DNA of 60,213 bases from assembly GCA_015065885.1 (NCBI GenBank), contig SVPJ01000007.1, forward strand, positions 1-60,213. The letters are read 5' to 3'. The notes below the pieces were generated by a model. It was not told the origin of the DNA and made no database searches. It saw nothing but the letters and a program-made list of their open reading frames with translations. Below, piece after piece: positions 17,901-25,273 of the stretch. Both the position numbers and the translations under genes were made by a program. This stretch comes from Oscillospiraceae bacterium. GTDB lineage: Bacteria > Bacillota > Clostridia > Oscillospirales > Acutalibacteraceae. Position 1 is the first letter of the stretch. Each line of letters opens with the position of its first letter.

Positions 17901-18063
17901 ACCGCCGCAGGACAGTGTGATTCCCCCTGCCCGAAGCGGCGCTTCGAAACCGATTTCACGGGAAATGAAATCACCGAAGAAAACGCGTGACTGGTTGCAA
18001 AAATGGTTGGCGCGAGGATAAGTTTGTTCTTAAAATTTAACATATTGTAAGGAGTGCTTCAAA

Positions 18064-18285
18064 ATGGCAGAAATCAAATTTGAGATCTTGAAAGAGTGCG
18101 GTGTGCTGTCGCAGTCCCCGTCGGGTTGGTCGAAAGAGATCAATCTCGTGAGCTGGAACGACAACGCTCCCAAGTACGACATTCGTGACTGGGCGCCCGA
18201 ACACGCAAAGGCGAGCAAGGGCGTGACCCTTTCGGCGGATGAACTGATCCTCCTGCGCGACCTGCTCAACGAAATGGATCTGTAA
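18064..18285 (+). CDS. PC4/YdbC-family ssDNA-binding protein
   Basis: 73-residue protein covering a whole PC4/YdbC domain: IKFEILKECGVLSQSPSGWS, KEINLVSWNDNAPKYDIRDW and the closing helix SADELILLRDLLNEMDL. YdbC-type proteins are homodimeric single-stranded DNA binders, and a role in DNA replication, repair or transcription is proposed. Clear AAGGAG ribosome binding site. Monocistronic, followed by a hairpin before uppP. Confidence 0.85.
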   Translation: MAEIKFEILKECGVLSQSPSGWSKEINLVSWNDNAPKYDIRDWAPEHAKASKGVTLSADELILLRDLLNEMDL

Positions 18286-18294
18286 TCAAAAACG

Positions 18295-18325
18295 AAAGGG
18301 CTGCCGCGTGAAGCGACAGCCCTTT
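18295..18325 (+). terminator. Terminator after the YdbC gene
   Basis: AAAGGGCTGCCGC (18295-18307) pairs with GCGACAGCCCTTT (18313-18325) with one mismatch. The T tract is short, so some read-through into uppP is likely. Confidence 0.65.
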
Positions 18326-18351
18326 ATACAATGTATGAAAGAGGTGTTACG

Positions 18352-19188
18352 GTGTTTATTATCGAACTGATAAAAACCTTTTTGCAGGGCATCGTGCAAG
18401 GCATCACCGAATGGTTGCCCATCAGCAGCACGGGACACATCCTGCTGTTGGATGCCGTGTGGCCGATGAACGTGCGCGAAGAGTTCTTTAACATTTTCAA
18501 GGTGGTCATTCAGCTCGGCTCCATTTTGGCGGTGCTGGTGTTGTATTTCCACAAACTCAACCCCTTTTCGCCCAAGAAGAACAGTGCAGAGAAAAAGGAC
18601 ACGTGGGTGCTGTGGAGCAAGGTGCTGGTTGCCAGTATCCCGACTGCCATCGTAGGGTTTACCATTGAGGATCTGGTGGACAGCGTACTGTCCACACCGC
18701 TCGTCATTGCCATTACGCTGTTCGTTTACGGTGTCGGCTTTTTGCTTTTGGAAACCTTCCCGCCGAAGACCCGTGTGAATACGCTGGGGGATATCTCGTA
18801 CGGCCGTGCACTCGGTATCGGCGCGTTTCAGTGTCTGTCGTTGATTCCCGGCACCTCTCGCTCAGGGTCTACCATTCTGGGCTCCTCCTTGCTTGGTACT
18901 TCCCGCGAGGTAGCGGCGGAATTCTCCTTCTTTATGGCGATCCCCGCGATGGCGGGCGCCAGCGGCCTGAAGGTGCTGAAATTCATATTGGACGATGAAA
19001 CGGCCCCCTTTACGTCGGATGAATGGATCCTGCTCGCGGTGGGTACGGTCGTCGCCTTCGTGGTATCGTTGCTCGCGATCCGCTTCCTGATGGGGTATAT
19101 CAAGAAGCACGATTTCAAGGTGTTCGGTTGGTACCGCATTGTGCTGGCGGCCGTCATTGCGGCGGCACTCATTCTCGGCTGGCTGTAA
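18352..19188 (+). CDS. uppP: Undecaprenyl-diphosphatase UppP (BacA)
   Basis: 278-residue polytopic membrane enzyme that removes a phosphate from undecaprenyl diphosphate so the lipid carrier can be reused for peptidoglycan, and which gives bacitracin resistance. Family motifs are intact: GITEWLPISSTGH near the N-terminus and the PGTSRSGSTI phosphatase motif near residue 170. The GTG at 18352 is chosen because AAAGAGGTG lies just upstream and the protein then begins FIIELIK like its relatives; an ATG at 18331 would precede the ribosome site. Its proximity to the Bce-like module suggests a cell-wall neighbourhood. Confidence 0.93.
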   Translation: MFIIELIKTFLQGIVQGITEWLPISSTGHILLLDAVWPMNVREEFFNIFKVVIQLGSILAVLVLYFHKLNPFSPKKNSAEKKDTWVLWSKVLVASIPTAIVGFTIEDLVDSVLSTPLVIAITLFVYGVGFLLLETFPPKTRVNTLGDISYGRALGIGAFQCLSLIPGTSRSGSTILGSSLLGTSREVAAEFSFFMAIPAMAGASGLKVLKFILDDETAPFTSDEWILLAVGTVVAFVVSLLAIRFLMGYIKKHDFKVFGWYRIVLAAVIAAALILGWL

Positions 19189-19196
19189 TACAACGT

Positions 19197-19238
19197 AAAA
19201 CGCGGATATCTCGTTGCGAGATATCCGCGTTTTTTTTT
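19197..19238. terminator. Bidirectional terminator
   Basis: AAAACGCGGATATCTCG (19197-19213) and CGAGATATCCGCGTTTT (19217-19233) form a 17-bp perfect stem between the convergent uppP and glycyl-radical enzyme genes. Confidence 0.92.
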
Positions 19239-21243
19239 ATACCATAAATTCGGTGCGGGCGATAATATGATTTTGGAAGGGGAGATCCAATTCGCAGAAA
19301 TAGCCGCTCCATCCCCACACACGTACAATCAGGTTGGGATACTGCTCGGGGTGCGCTTGCGCATCCAGTAAGCGATCGCGATTGATGGTGTTTAGCTGGA
19401 ATTGATGCCCGCCCGACAGCACGAACAACTTTACCAGTGCCGCCACTTTGGCTTCACCCTCCGCGTTGCGGAACACGTTGTCGTGCAATTCGATGGTCAG
19501 CGGACCGCCGTTGATGGTGTCGGTCAAATCGTGTTTTGTAAACGAGCGAATAACCGACAACGGCCCGTTGAGACGCGCGCCGATGGCAGGGGAGAAGCTG
19601 CAGGCGTACGGCGCGCCCGCCAAACGCCCGTCTGCCGTAGCGGGACATTCCTTCGCATAGCGAATATACATCTGCGCGCTGCCCGTTCCCGCGCGCCACA
19701 CACCGCCCGCAACGTTCGGTTTACCGTTTACGGCGTCGGCGTATTCCCGCAGCAGCCATCCGCTGATCTCGTCGGTGACGGCGTCGCCGTTGCCCATTTT
19801 CGGAGCGTCCAGCAAGCGGTTACGCAGGGTGGTATACCCTTCAAAATTCGTTGCCAGTGCCGTCAGCAGTTCGGTTTTTTCCACGGACTTTTCATCGAAC
19901 ACCAACGTCTTAATCGCCGCCAGCGAATCTACCGCCGTGGAAATGCCGGCACCGTGGGTGCCGTAGTTGTTATACCGTGCGCCGCCGCGCGAAATATCGC
20001 GACCGCTTTCCAAACAGTCGTAGGTCAGCAAGGAGAGCAGCGGTGCGTACATAAACTGTACGGCGTGAATATCCTTCAGTTCCTCCGCGCGACGGGTAAT
20101 GCCGTCTTTCACAAACGCGAGCAACTGCTCGAACGTGTCGCACTCCGCCAAATGCGCGTTGACCGCATCGGCGGTGATATGCGCCAGGTCGGTGGTGGTG
20201 ATGTTCGGGATATCGTAGCCGAGGCCGGGGATGATCGGTTCCCAGCAGGCAGCGACGGTGTAGTTCCATGCGTCCTCGGGGCGGTACCCCAATCGAATCA
20301 ACGCGGGAACAATGACGTCGTCGTTGCAGTATTGCGGGAAACCGAGCCCCTTCTTGGTCATTTTCGTGCCGAGTGCATACAACTCGTCCGGTGTGCTTTT
20401 GCCTACACGCAGATTAATTTTGGGGTCGATGACGTTGACTTCAAGCGAGGCGTCCATACAAAGAGAAGACAGCTCGTTGAATTGCGAACGGCCGTCCGCG
20501 TCAAAGCCGCCCAGCACCATGCTGCTGCCGTTGTCTCCTTGCTGCACGCCCATATACGTGTCGGCATCCACGTTCAGCGACAGAAAATAGAGTTCCAACG
20601 TTTCGAGCGATTCTTCACGTGACGCACCGCGGTCGACATCCATTTGGTAATACGGATACATATATTGGTCGAACCGACCGAGCGTGATGTGGTCGTTCGT
20701 CTGCCGCAGGAAAAACAGCAGAATTTTGTGAAAGAGACAAGCCTCGTAAAGAGAGGTGGGAGCCTCCTGCGGCACCCGCTCTAACGCCGCTGCCAAGCGG
20801 TCAAACCCACGCGCTTTCGCCGCCGCACGATAGGTCTCGCAATAATCCAGCATAATGCCAAGCGTCTCGAGGGCAGCGTTGTAAAACTCTTTCGCTTCAC
20901 TGACGGCGGTCGAGGCGTGTGCGTTCAACTCCTGCAACACGACACGCAAGCCGCGGTCGATCAGGAGGTTGTAGGCGGGGGTAACGTTATTGGCGCGATA
21001 GCCGAATTTTTCGCCGTTGGTAAGCACGGTCTTCGCATAGGTAGGCAGGCGTGTGTAAAACCCGAAAATGTCGTTTTCGTAAAACACCGGTTCTTCTTTT
21101 GCCATAACGGCGCGCGTAACCGCCAGTGTGTCCGCATAGGTATTATTTCCGCTTACCGTCACGGTAACGCCTTCGGCAAGACGCGTTTGACGGTAACGGC
21201 GGTCGATGATGAAATCCTTCAATTTTTGTACGCGTTCGGTCAT
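19237..21243 (-). CDS. Glycyl-radical enzyme 1, divergent motifs
   Basis: 668-residue member of the pyruvate-formate-lyase-like glycyl-radical family. Gly644 in the C-terminal motif RVWGWSGYF is the expected radical site, and the thiyl cysteine is Cys333 in AACWEP, with the usual Glu two residues later. Both motifs differ from the common RV(A/S)GY and GCVE forms: Ala/Ser and Tyr around the glycine are both Trp, and GCVE is ACWE. At 668 residues it is shorter than choline lyase or diol dehydratases (about 790-850). The substrate cannot be assigned. The start overlaps the stop of its activase gene by 4 bases (ATGA), so the two form an operon. Confidence 0.9.
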   Translation of the reverse strand: MTERVQKLKDFIIDRRYRQTRLAEGVTVTVSGNNTYADTLAVTRAVMAKEEPVFYENDIFGFYTRLPTYAKTVLTNGEKFGYRANNVTPAYNLLIDRGLRVVLQELNAHASTAVSEAKEFYNAALETLGIMLDYCETYRAAAKARGFDRLAAALERVPQEAPTSLYEACLFHKILLFFLRQTNDHITLGRFDQYMYPYYQMDVDRGASREESLETLELYFLSLNVDADTYMGVQQGDNGSSMVLGGFDADGRSQFNELSSLCMDASLEVNVIDPKINLRVGKSTPDELYALGTKMTKKGLGFPQYCNDDVIVPALIRLGYRPEDAWNYTVAACWEPIIPGLGYDIPNITTTDLAHITADAVNAHLAECDTFEQLLAFVKDGITRRAEELKDIHAVQFMYAPLLSLLTYDCLESGRDISRGGARYNNYGTHGAGISTAVDSLAAIKTLVFDEKSVEKTELLTALATNFEGYTTLRNRLLDAPKMGNGDAVTDEISGWLLREYADAVNGKPNVAGGVWRAGTGSAQMYIRYAKECPATADGRLAGAPYACSFSPAIGARLNGPLSVIRSFTKHDLTDTINGGPLTIELHDNVFRNAEGEAKVAALVKLFVLSGGHQFQLNTINRDRLLDAQAHPEQYPNLIVRVWGWSGYFCELDLPFQNHIIARTEFMV

Positions 21244-22088
21244 AGTATGGTCACTCCAATTCCGTAGTGTTCAAAGATTTCGCGACGTGGATTTGGCGGC
21301 AGGCTGCCGTCAAACGTGGGGGAGTAGGTTTGAGATAACAGTGCGTATTTCGCACCCGCTGCGCGGTTGTAAGGAAGAAGCTCGATGCGGTCTACACCCA
21401 ACCCTGCCATAAATTCCGCCGTAGCGGTGATATTCTCTGCCGTATCGTTCACGGTGGGAATCAGCGGGATACGGGTAATAAACGGCGTGCCGCTTTTCAC
21501 AAGGGTGCGGTAATTCTCCAGAATGTTGACGTTATCCACGCCCATGTACGTCCGATGTTGCTCGCTGTCCATCAGTTTTAAATCGTACAGCAGGAAATCG
21601 CAGTGGGGGAGAATATCGGCAAAGAGTTGCGGTGTGGCATAACCGCTGGTCTGCAGTGCGCGGTGCGTCTTTCCGCAAAGCTGCTGCAAGCATTCCTTCA
21701 AAAAAGCAGGCTGTGCGAGAGGCTCGCCGCCCGAAAAGGTGACGCCGCCACCCACCGCGTTTACCATCGTAAGATTTTTTTGCAGGCGGGCGACCAGCTC
21801 CTCGGCTGTTACGTCTTCACCCGCGGCGCGCACCAAATGGCGCGGGCACACCGCCGCACTTTCCGCCGTCAGTGAGGGGATGCCGTTTGCTTGGCGTCCC
21901 GCCTCAAGGCAAGCGCCGCAACCGAGACACCCGTTGGGGGAGCGCACCCATTCCTTCTCAAAGGATTGCCCTTCGGGATTGTGGCACCAGACGCAACGGA
22001 GCGGACATCCCTTCAGGAAGACAGTCATACGTATTCCCGGACCGTCAAAAGTGGAAAATTCCTCGATGGAAAATATACGTCCCCTCAC
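21240..22088 (-). CDS. Glycyl-radical enzyme activase 1 (radical SAM)
   Basis: 282-residue radical SAM enzyme that installs the glycyl radical on the enzyme encoded downstream. The SAM cluster motif is CPLRCVWCHNPE (CxxxCxxC) and the SAM-binding GGE motif is in GVTFSGGEPL. Between them is a short ferredoxin-like insert with CLGCGAC and one later Cys, enough for a single extra 4Fe-4S cluster, whereas many activases carry two. Starts at GTG 22088 with GAGAGGTGATACC upstream. First gene of the operon. Confidence 0.93.
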   Translation of the reverse strand: MRGRIFSIEEFSTFDGPGIRMTVFLKGCPLRCVWCHNPEGQSFEKEWVRSPNGCLGCGACLEAGRQANGIPSLTAESAAVCPRHLVRAAGEDVTAEELVARLQKNLTMVNAVGGGVTFSGGEPLAQPAFLKECLQQLCGKTHRALQTSGYATPQLFADILPHCDFLLYDLKLMDSEQHRTYMGVDNVNILENYRTLVKSGTPFITRIPLIPTVNDTAENITATAEFMAGLGVDRIELLPYNRAAGAKYALLSQTYSPTFDGSLPPNPRREIFEHYGIGVTIL

Positions 22089-22129
22089 GGTATCACCTCT
22101 CTTTCGGTTTCATTATACAGGAAACCCTC

Positions 22130-22158
22130 TTGACAAAAAAAGAAGAAACTTATATTAT
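22130..22158 (+). promoter_or_regulatory. Promoter of the AraC gene at 22190
   Basis: TTGACA (22130-22135), 17-bp spacer, TATTAT (22153-22158). A minus-strand TATAAT (22112-22117) for the activase operon lies back to back with it and has no clear -35, as expected for an activator-controlled promoter. Confidence 0.85.
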
Positions 22159-22189
22159 AATAGCAAAAAGTTATGATTTGGAGATGCCT

Positions 22190-22963
22190 ATGATCTTTCA
22201 TCAACCCATGAATTCTGTGGGAAATTACAATTACAACGCCACCTTTTATACCGCCGATGAATATGCACCGCACTTTCACAAGAATGCCGAAGTGTTACTG
22301 GTGCTTAAAGGGGCGGTTGACGTAACGGTCAGCGGTATGGTAGTGAGACCGACAGCGGGGCAGGCGGTGTTGGTACTGCCCAACCAGATCCATACCTTTA
22401 AAGCGGATGCGGACAGCTGCGTGTGGGTGGCGGTGTTTTCGGAAGAATTCGTGCCGAAATTTTTGAACGATACCAAAGGGCGGCAGGGGAGTACCCCGCT
22501 GTTTACGCCGCCTTCTGCCGTGTGGCAGTTGCTGCTCACCGAAATGGTGGAGAACGACTGCGACCGTATGATGAAAAAAGCGTGTTTGTACGCGCTGTGT
22601 GCCGCGTATGAACGTGAGGTTACGTGGCAACAGCGGGCGGACAAAAGTGATTGTTTGGTGGGTGATCTGCTGGATTGGCTGGCACTGCATTACGCCGAAA
22701 ACGTCACGCTAAAAGGGGCGGCACAGCATTTCGGATACGAATACCATTACTTTTCGCATCTGCTCAGTCAGCAGTACAACATCAATTTCCGCCGTTTGCT
22801 CAACCAATACCGCGTGGAAGCGGCGGTGCATCTGCTGGAAAGCACCTCACTGCCGATCACCGATATTGCGCTGAAAAGCGGGTTTCAGACCATTCGCAGT
22901 TTCAATCACGTGTTTCGCGAGTACACGGGGAGATCCCCGCGGGAATATCGCGGGGGAGAATAA
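22190..22963 (+). CDS. Cupin AraC-family regulator of glycyl-radical operon 1
   Basis: 257-residue regulator with an N-terminal cupin (YAPHFHKNAEVLLVLKGAVD, and LVLPNQIHTFKAD) and a C-terminal AraC domain (VTLKGAAQHFGYEYHYFSHL and IALKSGFQTIRSFNHVFREY). The ATG at 22190 fits a GGAG at 22180-22183 better than the ATG at 22184. It is divergent from the activase/glycyl-radical enzyme operon, with about 100 bases between, and is presumably its substrate-responsive activator. Confidence 0.88.
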   Translation: MIFHQPMNSVGNYNYNATFYTADEYAPHFHKNAEVLLVLKGAVDVTVSGMVVRPTAGQAVLVLPNQIHTFKADADSCVWVAVFSEEFVPKFLNDTKGRQGSTPLFTPPSAVWQLLLTEMVENDCDRMMKKACLYALCAAYEREVTWQQRADKSDCLVGDLLDWLALHYAENVTLKGAAQHFGYEYHYFSHLLSQQYNINFRRLLNQYRVEAAVHLLESTSLPITDIALKSGFQTIRSFNHVFREYTGRSPREYRGGE

Positions 22964-22990
22964 AACAGCCACCCGTACGGGTGGCTGTTT
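22963..22990. terminator. Bidirectional terminator (perfect palindrome)
   Basis: AAACAGCCACCCGT (22963-22976) followed directly by its complement ACGGGTGGCTGTTT (22977-22990). It separates the AraC gene from the convergent retron RT. Confidence 0.85.
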
Positions 22991-22992
22991 CT

Positions 22993-24021
22993 TTATTTCC
23001 ACAGCAACCGCGGTAACGCATCGCGAAACCAGGTGTTGTGCGGCTCGATCTGTAATACGTAGCGTACGCGTCCGATCAGATGGTGGGCGTAGTGATCGCC
23101 GTTTTCAAACGTTGTATCGCCCCGTTTGGCGAGTGCGTCGGCATATCCGAACTTCAACGCGTAGTGTACCTGTTGGCGCAGGTCGCGTTTGTAGTCACTC
23201 GATACCGCAACGCGTTCGTTCACCGTCAGCCCCGTGACACTCTGGCGAGAGGCGTGGGTCACGAAACGCGTTTTCTTCTCATTCAAAGAAAGACCCATCT
23301 CCGCGAGCATGCCACGTACCTTTTGATACACCGCAAACAGCGGTTTGTCCGACGAGAAGGTCATATCGTCGCAATAGCGGGTGTAGGCGATGCCGCGTTT
23401 TTTGCACCACTCACCGATCCGGTCGTCAAACCGCCGCATGACCACGTTGGAAAGGGCGGGGGAGGTCGGTGCCCCTTGCGGGAGTACGTCTTCATAACAG
23501 CACAGCGCCGTCAGCATTACGCCGATCAATTTCGGAAAACGGGTGGTGTTGAACGCCGCACTGTAAACCTGATCGAAACGGATACTGCTGAAGAAATCGG
23601 TGATATCCAGCTTCAACAGATAGCGGTGGCCGCAATGCGGGGCGGCGTTATCCGTCAGACGTTTGCCCTTTACGTACGCAGTGGCGTAGGGGGAAACGGG
23701 CAAGCGAGACACGATATCCTGCAGGATACGCCGCTGTGCGCACATAAGCGGGTCGACGGGTACGTGCAGATGACGCACGCCGCCGCTTCTTTTGGTCAAC
23801 GCGATCGGTGTATAGCAAGAGGACATGTCACGAAACCAGCGGAACAGATAGCGGCGGGGGATGTGTAAAAAATGCGCCAGTTGGTGGGTATCGTACAAAA
23901 ACGGCAGCTTGTTTTGCGAGGCGTAGTCAAGCACCATTTCACAAGCCGCTTCAAAGCCGACGCGCTTGACAAACCACATATCGTGCGGTTCAAACGTGAC
24001 CGCGCCGTTTTGAATATGCAT
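22993..24021 (-). CDS. Retron reverse transcriptase
   Basis: 342-residue retron-type reverse transcriptase. In order: N-terminal RT0-like region to about residue 75; NAAPH (125-129), matching the retron region-X signature NAxxH; motif A LDITDFFSSI (Asp139); LPQGAPTSP (180-188); catalytic YCDD (216-219); and VTG (262-264), the retron region-Y signature. Retron RTs use a structured RNA as primer and template to make multicopy single-stranded DNA, usually for phage defence. The start has a strong AAGGAGG site. The cognate msr-msd RNA lies just upstream at 24049-24263. No effector gene adjoins: upstream is trxB, and downstream is a convergent AraC gene beyond a terminator. Confidence 0.92.
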   Translation of the reverse strand: MHIQNGAVTFEPHDMWFVKRVGFEAACEMVLDYASQNKLPFLYDTHQLAHFLHIPRRYLFRWFRDMSSCYTPIALTKRSGGVRHLHVPVDPLMCAQRRILQDIVSRLPVSPYATAYVKGKRLTDNAAPHCGHRYLLKLDITDFFSSIRFDQVYSAAFNTTRFPKLIGVMLTALCCYEDVLPQGAPTSPALSNVVMRRFDDRIGEWCKKRGIAYTRYCDDMTFSSDKPLFAVYQKVRGMLAEMGLSLNEKKTRFVTHASRQSVTGLTVNERVAVSSDYKRDLRQQVHYALKFGYADALAKRGDTTFENGDHYAHHLIGRVRYVLQIEPHNTWFRDALPRLLWK

Positions 24022-24048
24022 AGAACGTCCTCCTTTTTAGATAGAAAG

Positions 24049-24263
24049 ACACCGTCTCTTTTCCGCACAAAATGTCCTGATACGAGCAAAGGCGAGTTTG
24101 AAATCACGAAGTGATTGGTTACTCGACGGCGCGACATCAGGGCGGCGCTTTCGGTTTTGACCGAAAGCGCAATGCAGGTTTGAAAACGAAACAGCGACTT
24201 CGCTGCCCCCTCTTAAAGAACACTTTAAGATGTACGCTGCGGAAAAGAAACGGTGTATTTGGG
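24049..24263 (-). ncRNA. Retron msr-msd RNA
   Basis: Minus-strand transcript between the promoter at 24270-24299 and the RT start. Its ends are the a1/a2 inverted repeat: a1 at 24238-24256 pairs with a2 at 24049-24067 over 19 positions with one A-to-G change. Inside, in transcript order, are CTTAAAG/CTTTAAG (24229-24212, 4-base loop), CAGCG/CGCTG (24205-24192), an 11-bp perfect hairpin (24170-24145, loop CAAA), and a long msd-type hairpin whose base is CCTGAT/ATCAGG (24141-24136 with 24081-24076), middle CGAGT/ACTCG and tip AATCAC/GTGATT (24116-24102). The branching guanosine and the exact msd ends cannot be fixed by eye. Confidence 0.85.
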
Positions 24264-24269
24264 AACGTT

Positions 24270-24299
24270 ATTGTATCATGCCGAACACGTGTTTGTCAA
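24270..24299 (-). promoter_or_regulatory. Promoter of the retron
   Basis: Minus-strand TTGACA (24294-24299), 18-bp spacer, TACAAT (24270-24275). Expected start near 24262-24264, just before the a1 repeat. The -35 begins 8 bp after the trxB stop. Confidence 0.85.
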
Positions 24300-24307
24300 G
24301 TGCTGTT

Positions 24308-25219
24308 TTAAAGCGTATCCAAATAGCGGCACGCGGCGATGGCGGCGGTGGCACCGTCACCCGTGGCGGTGGTGACCTGCCGCACACCTTTGCGACGACA
24401 ATCGCCCGCCACAAAGACGCCGGCGCTCTTTGTCAGGCAATCTTCGGCGGAATCAAAGTAACCTGCCGCGTCCAGTGCCGCCAGTTCGGCAAACGCCTCG
24501 TTTTCCGGCTCCAGACCGATGGCGACGAACAAGCCGTCCAGTGCCAGCGTGCGGGTGGTGTTATCGGCGGTGTTCGTGATCTCCACACCCGTGAAAGTAT
24601 CACCCGCGGGGATGGCGGTCACCAGCGTTTCGGTCAGCACCGTGACGTTGCGGCGTTCGGCGAGTACTTCCTGCAGGCGTTGTTCACCCGTCAGATACGG
24701 CAGATTTTGGATCACGTAGACGTGTTCGCTGGTCTCGGACAGCAAAATGGCTTCCTGCAACGCGGAGTTGCCGCCGCCGACCAAGCCGACCGTTTTGCCC
24801 GCATAAAACGCGCCGTCGCACACGGCACAGAAGGAGATGCCGTCGCCGATGAAGGCTTCCTCGTTGGCGAGCCCCAAATGGCGGTGTTTCGCACCGAGCG
24901 CCAAAATGACCGCTTTCGCTTCGTAGGTGTTGCCGTCTTCGGTCTCGATCGTTTTTACGCCGTTTTCGTCCCGCAGAGCAGTGACCGTTTCGATCTCTAC
25001 CTCTGCACCCAGCGCCAGCGTTTGCTCCACCAGTTTGTCTGCCAGTTCACTGCCGCTGACACTTTCGAAACCGGGGTAGTTCTCCACCTTCGGGGAGAAG
25101 GTGATCTGTCCGCCGAAGGCACCTTTTTCGAGCAACAGCACCGATTTGTTGGCGCGGCGGGCGTAGATGGCGGCGGTCAGCCCCGCAGGGCCGGCACCCA
25201 CAACGATAATATCATACAT
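24308..25219 (-). CDS. trxB: Thioredoxin-disulfide reductase
   Basis: 303-residue NADPH-dependent flavoenzyme. FAD-binding GAGPAGLTAAIYARR is at the N-terminus, the redox-active disulfide is in CAVCDGAF (near residues 132-138), the NADPH site is VGGGNSALQEA, and the C-terminal FAD motif is GVFVAGDCR. Full length for the family. Third gene of nrdG-nrdD-trxB, 54 bases after nrdD. Because NrdD here carries its own redoxin domain, TrxB may recycle it as well as free thioredoxins. No terminator separates it from the retron. Confidence 0.95.
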   Translation of the reverse strand: MYDIIVVGAGPAGLTAAIYARRANKSVLLLEKGAFGGQITFSPKVENYPGFESVSGSELADKLVEQTLALGAEVEIETVTALRDENGVKTIETEDGNTYEAKAVILALGAKHRHLGLANEEAFIGDGISFCAVCDGAFYAGKTVGLVGGGNSALQEAILLSETSEHVYVIQNLPYLTGEQRLQEVLAERRNVTVLTETLVTAIPAGDTFTGVEITNTADNTTRTLALDGLFVAIGLEPENEAFAELAALDAAGYFDSAEDCLTKSAGVFVAGDCRRKGVRQVTTATGDGATAAIAACRYLDTL

Positions 25220-25273
25220 ACTTATGTCACCTCAGAGAAAACAAGGGCGCTGTTCGCGCCCTCGTTTGATTTT

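Noticed and set aside
22993..24021. Group II intron maturase or diversity-generating retroelement RT
   Set aside because: There is no maturase or endonuclease domain, no intron structure and no variable-repeat/template-repeat pair. The NAxxH and VTG signatures and the a1/a2 RNA fit a retron.
23796..24137. Small effector gene overlapping the retron RT start
   Set aside because: The frame overlaps the RT coding start and the msd region, has no ribosome site and encodes low-complexity basic sequence, so it is judged a shadow.
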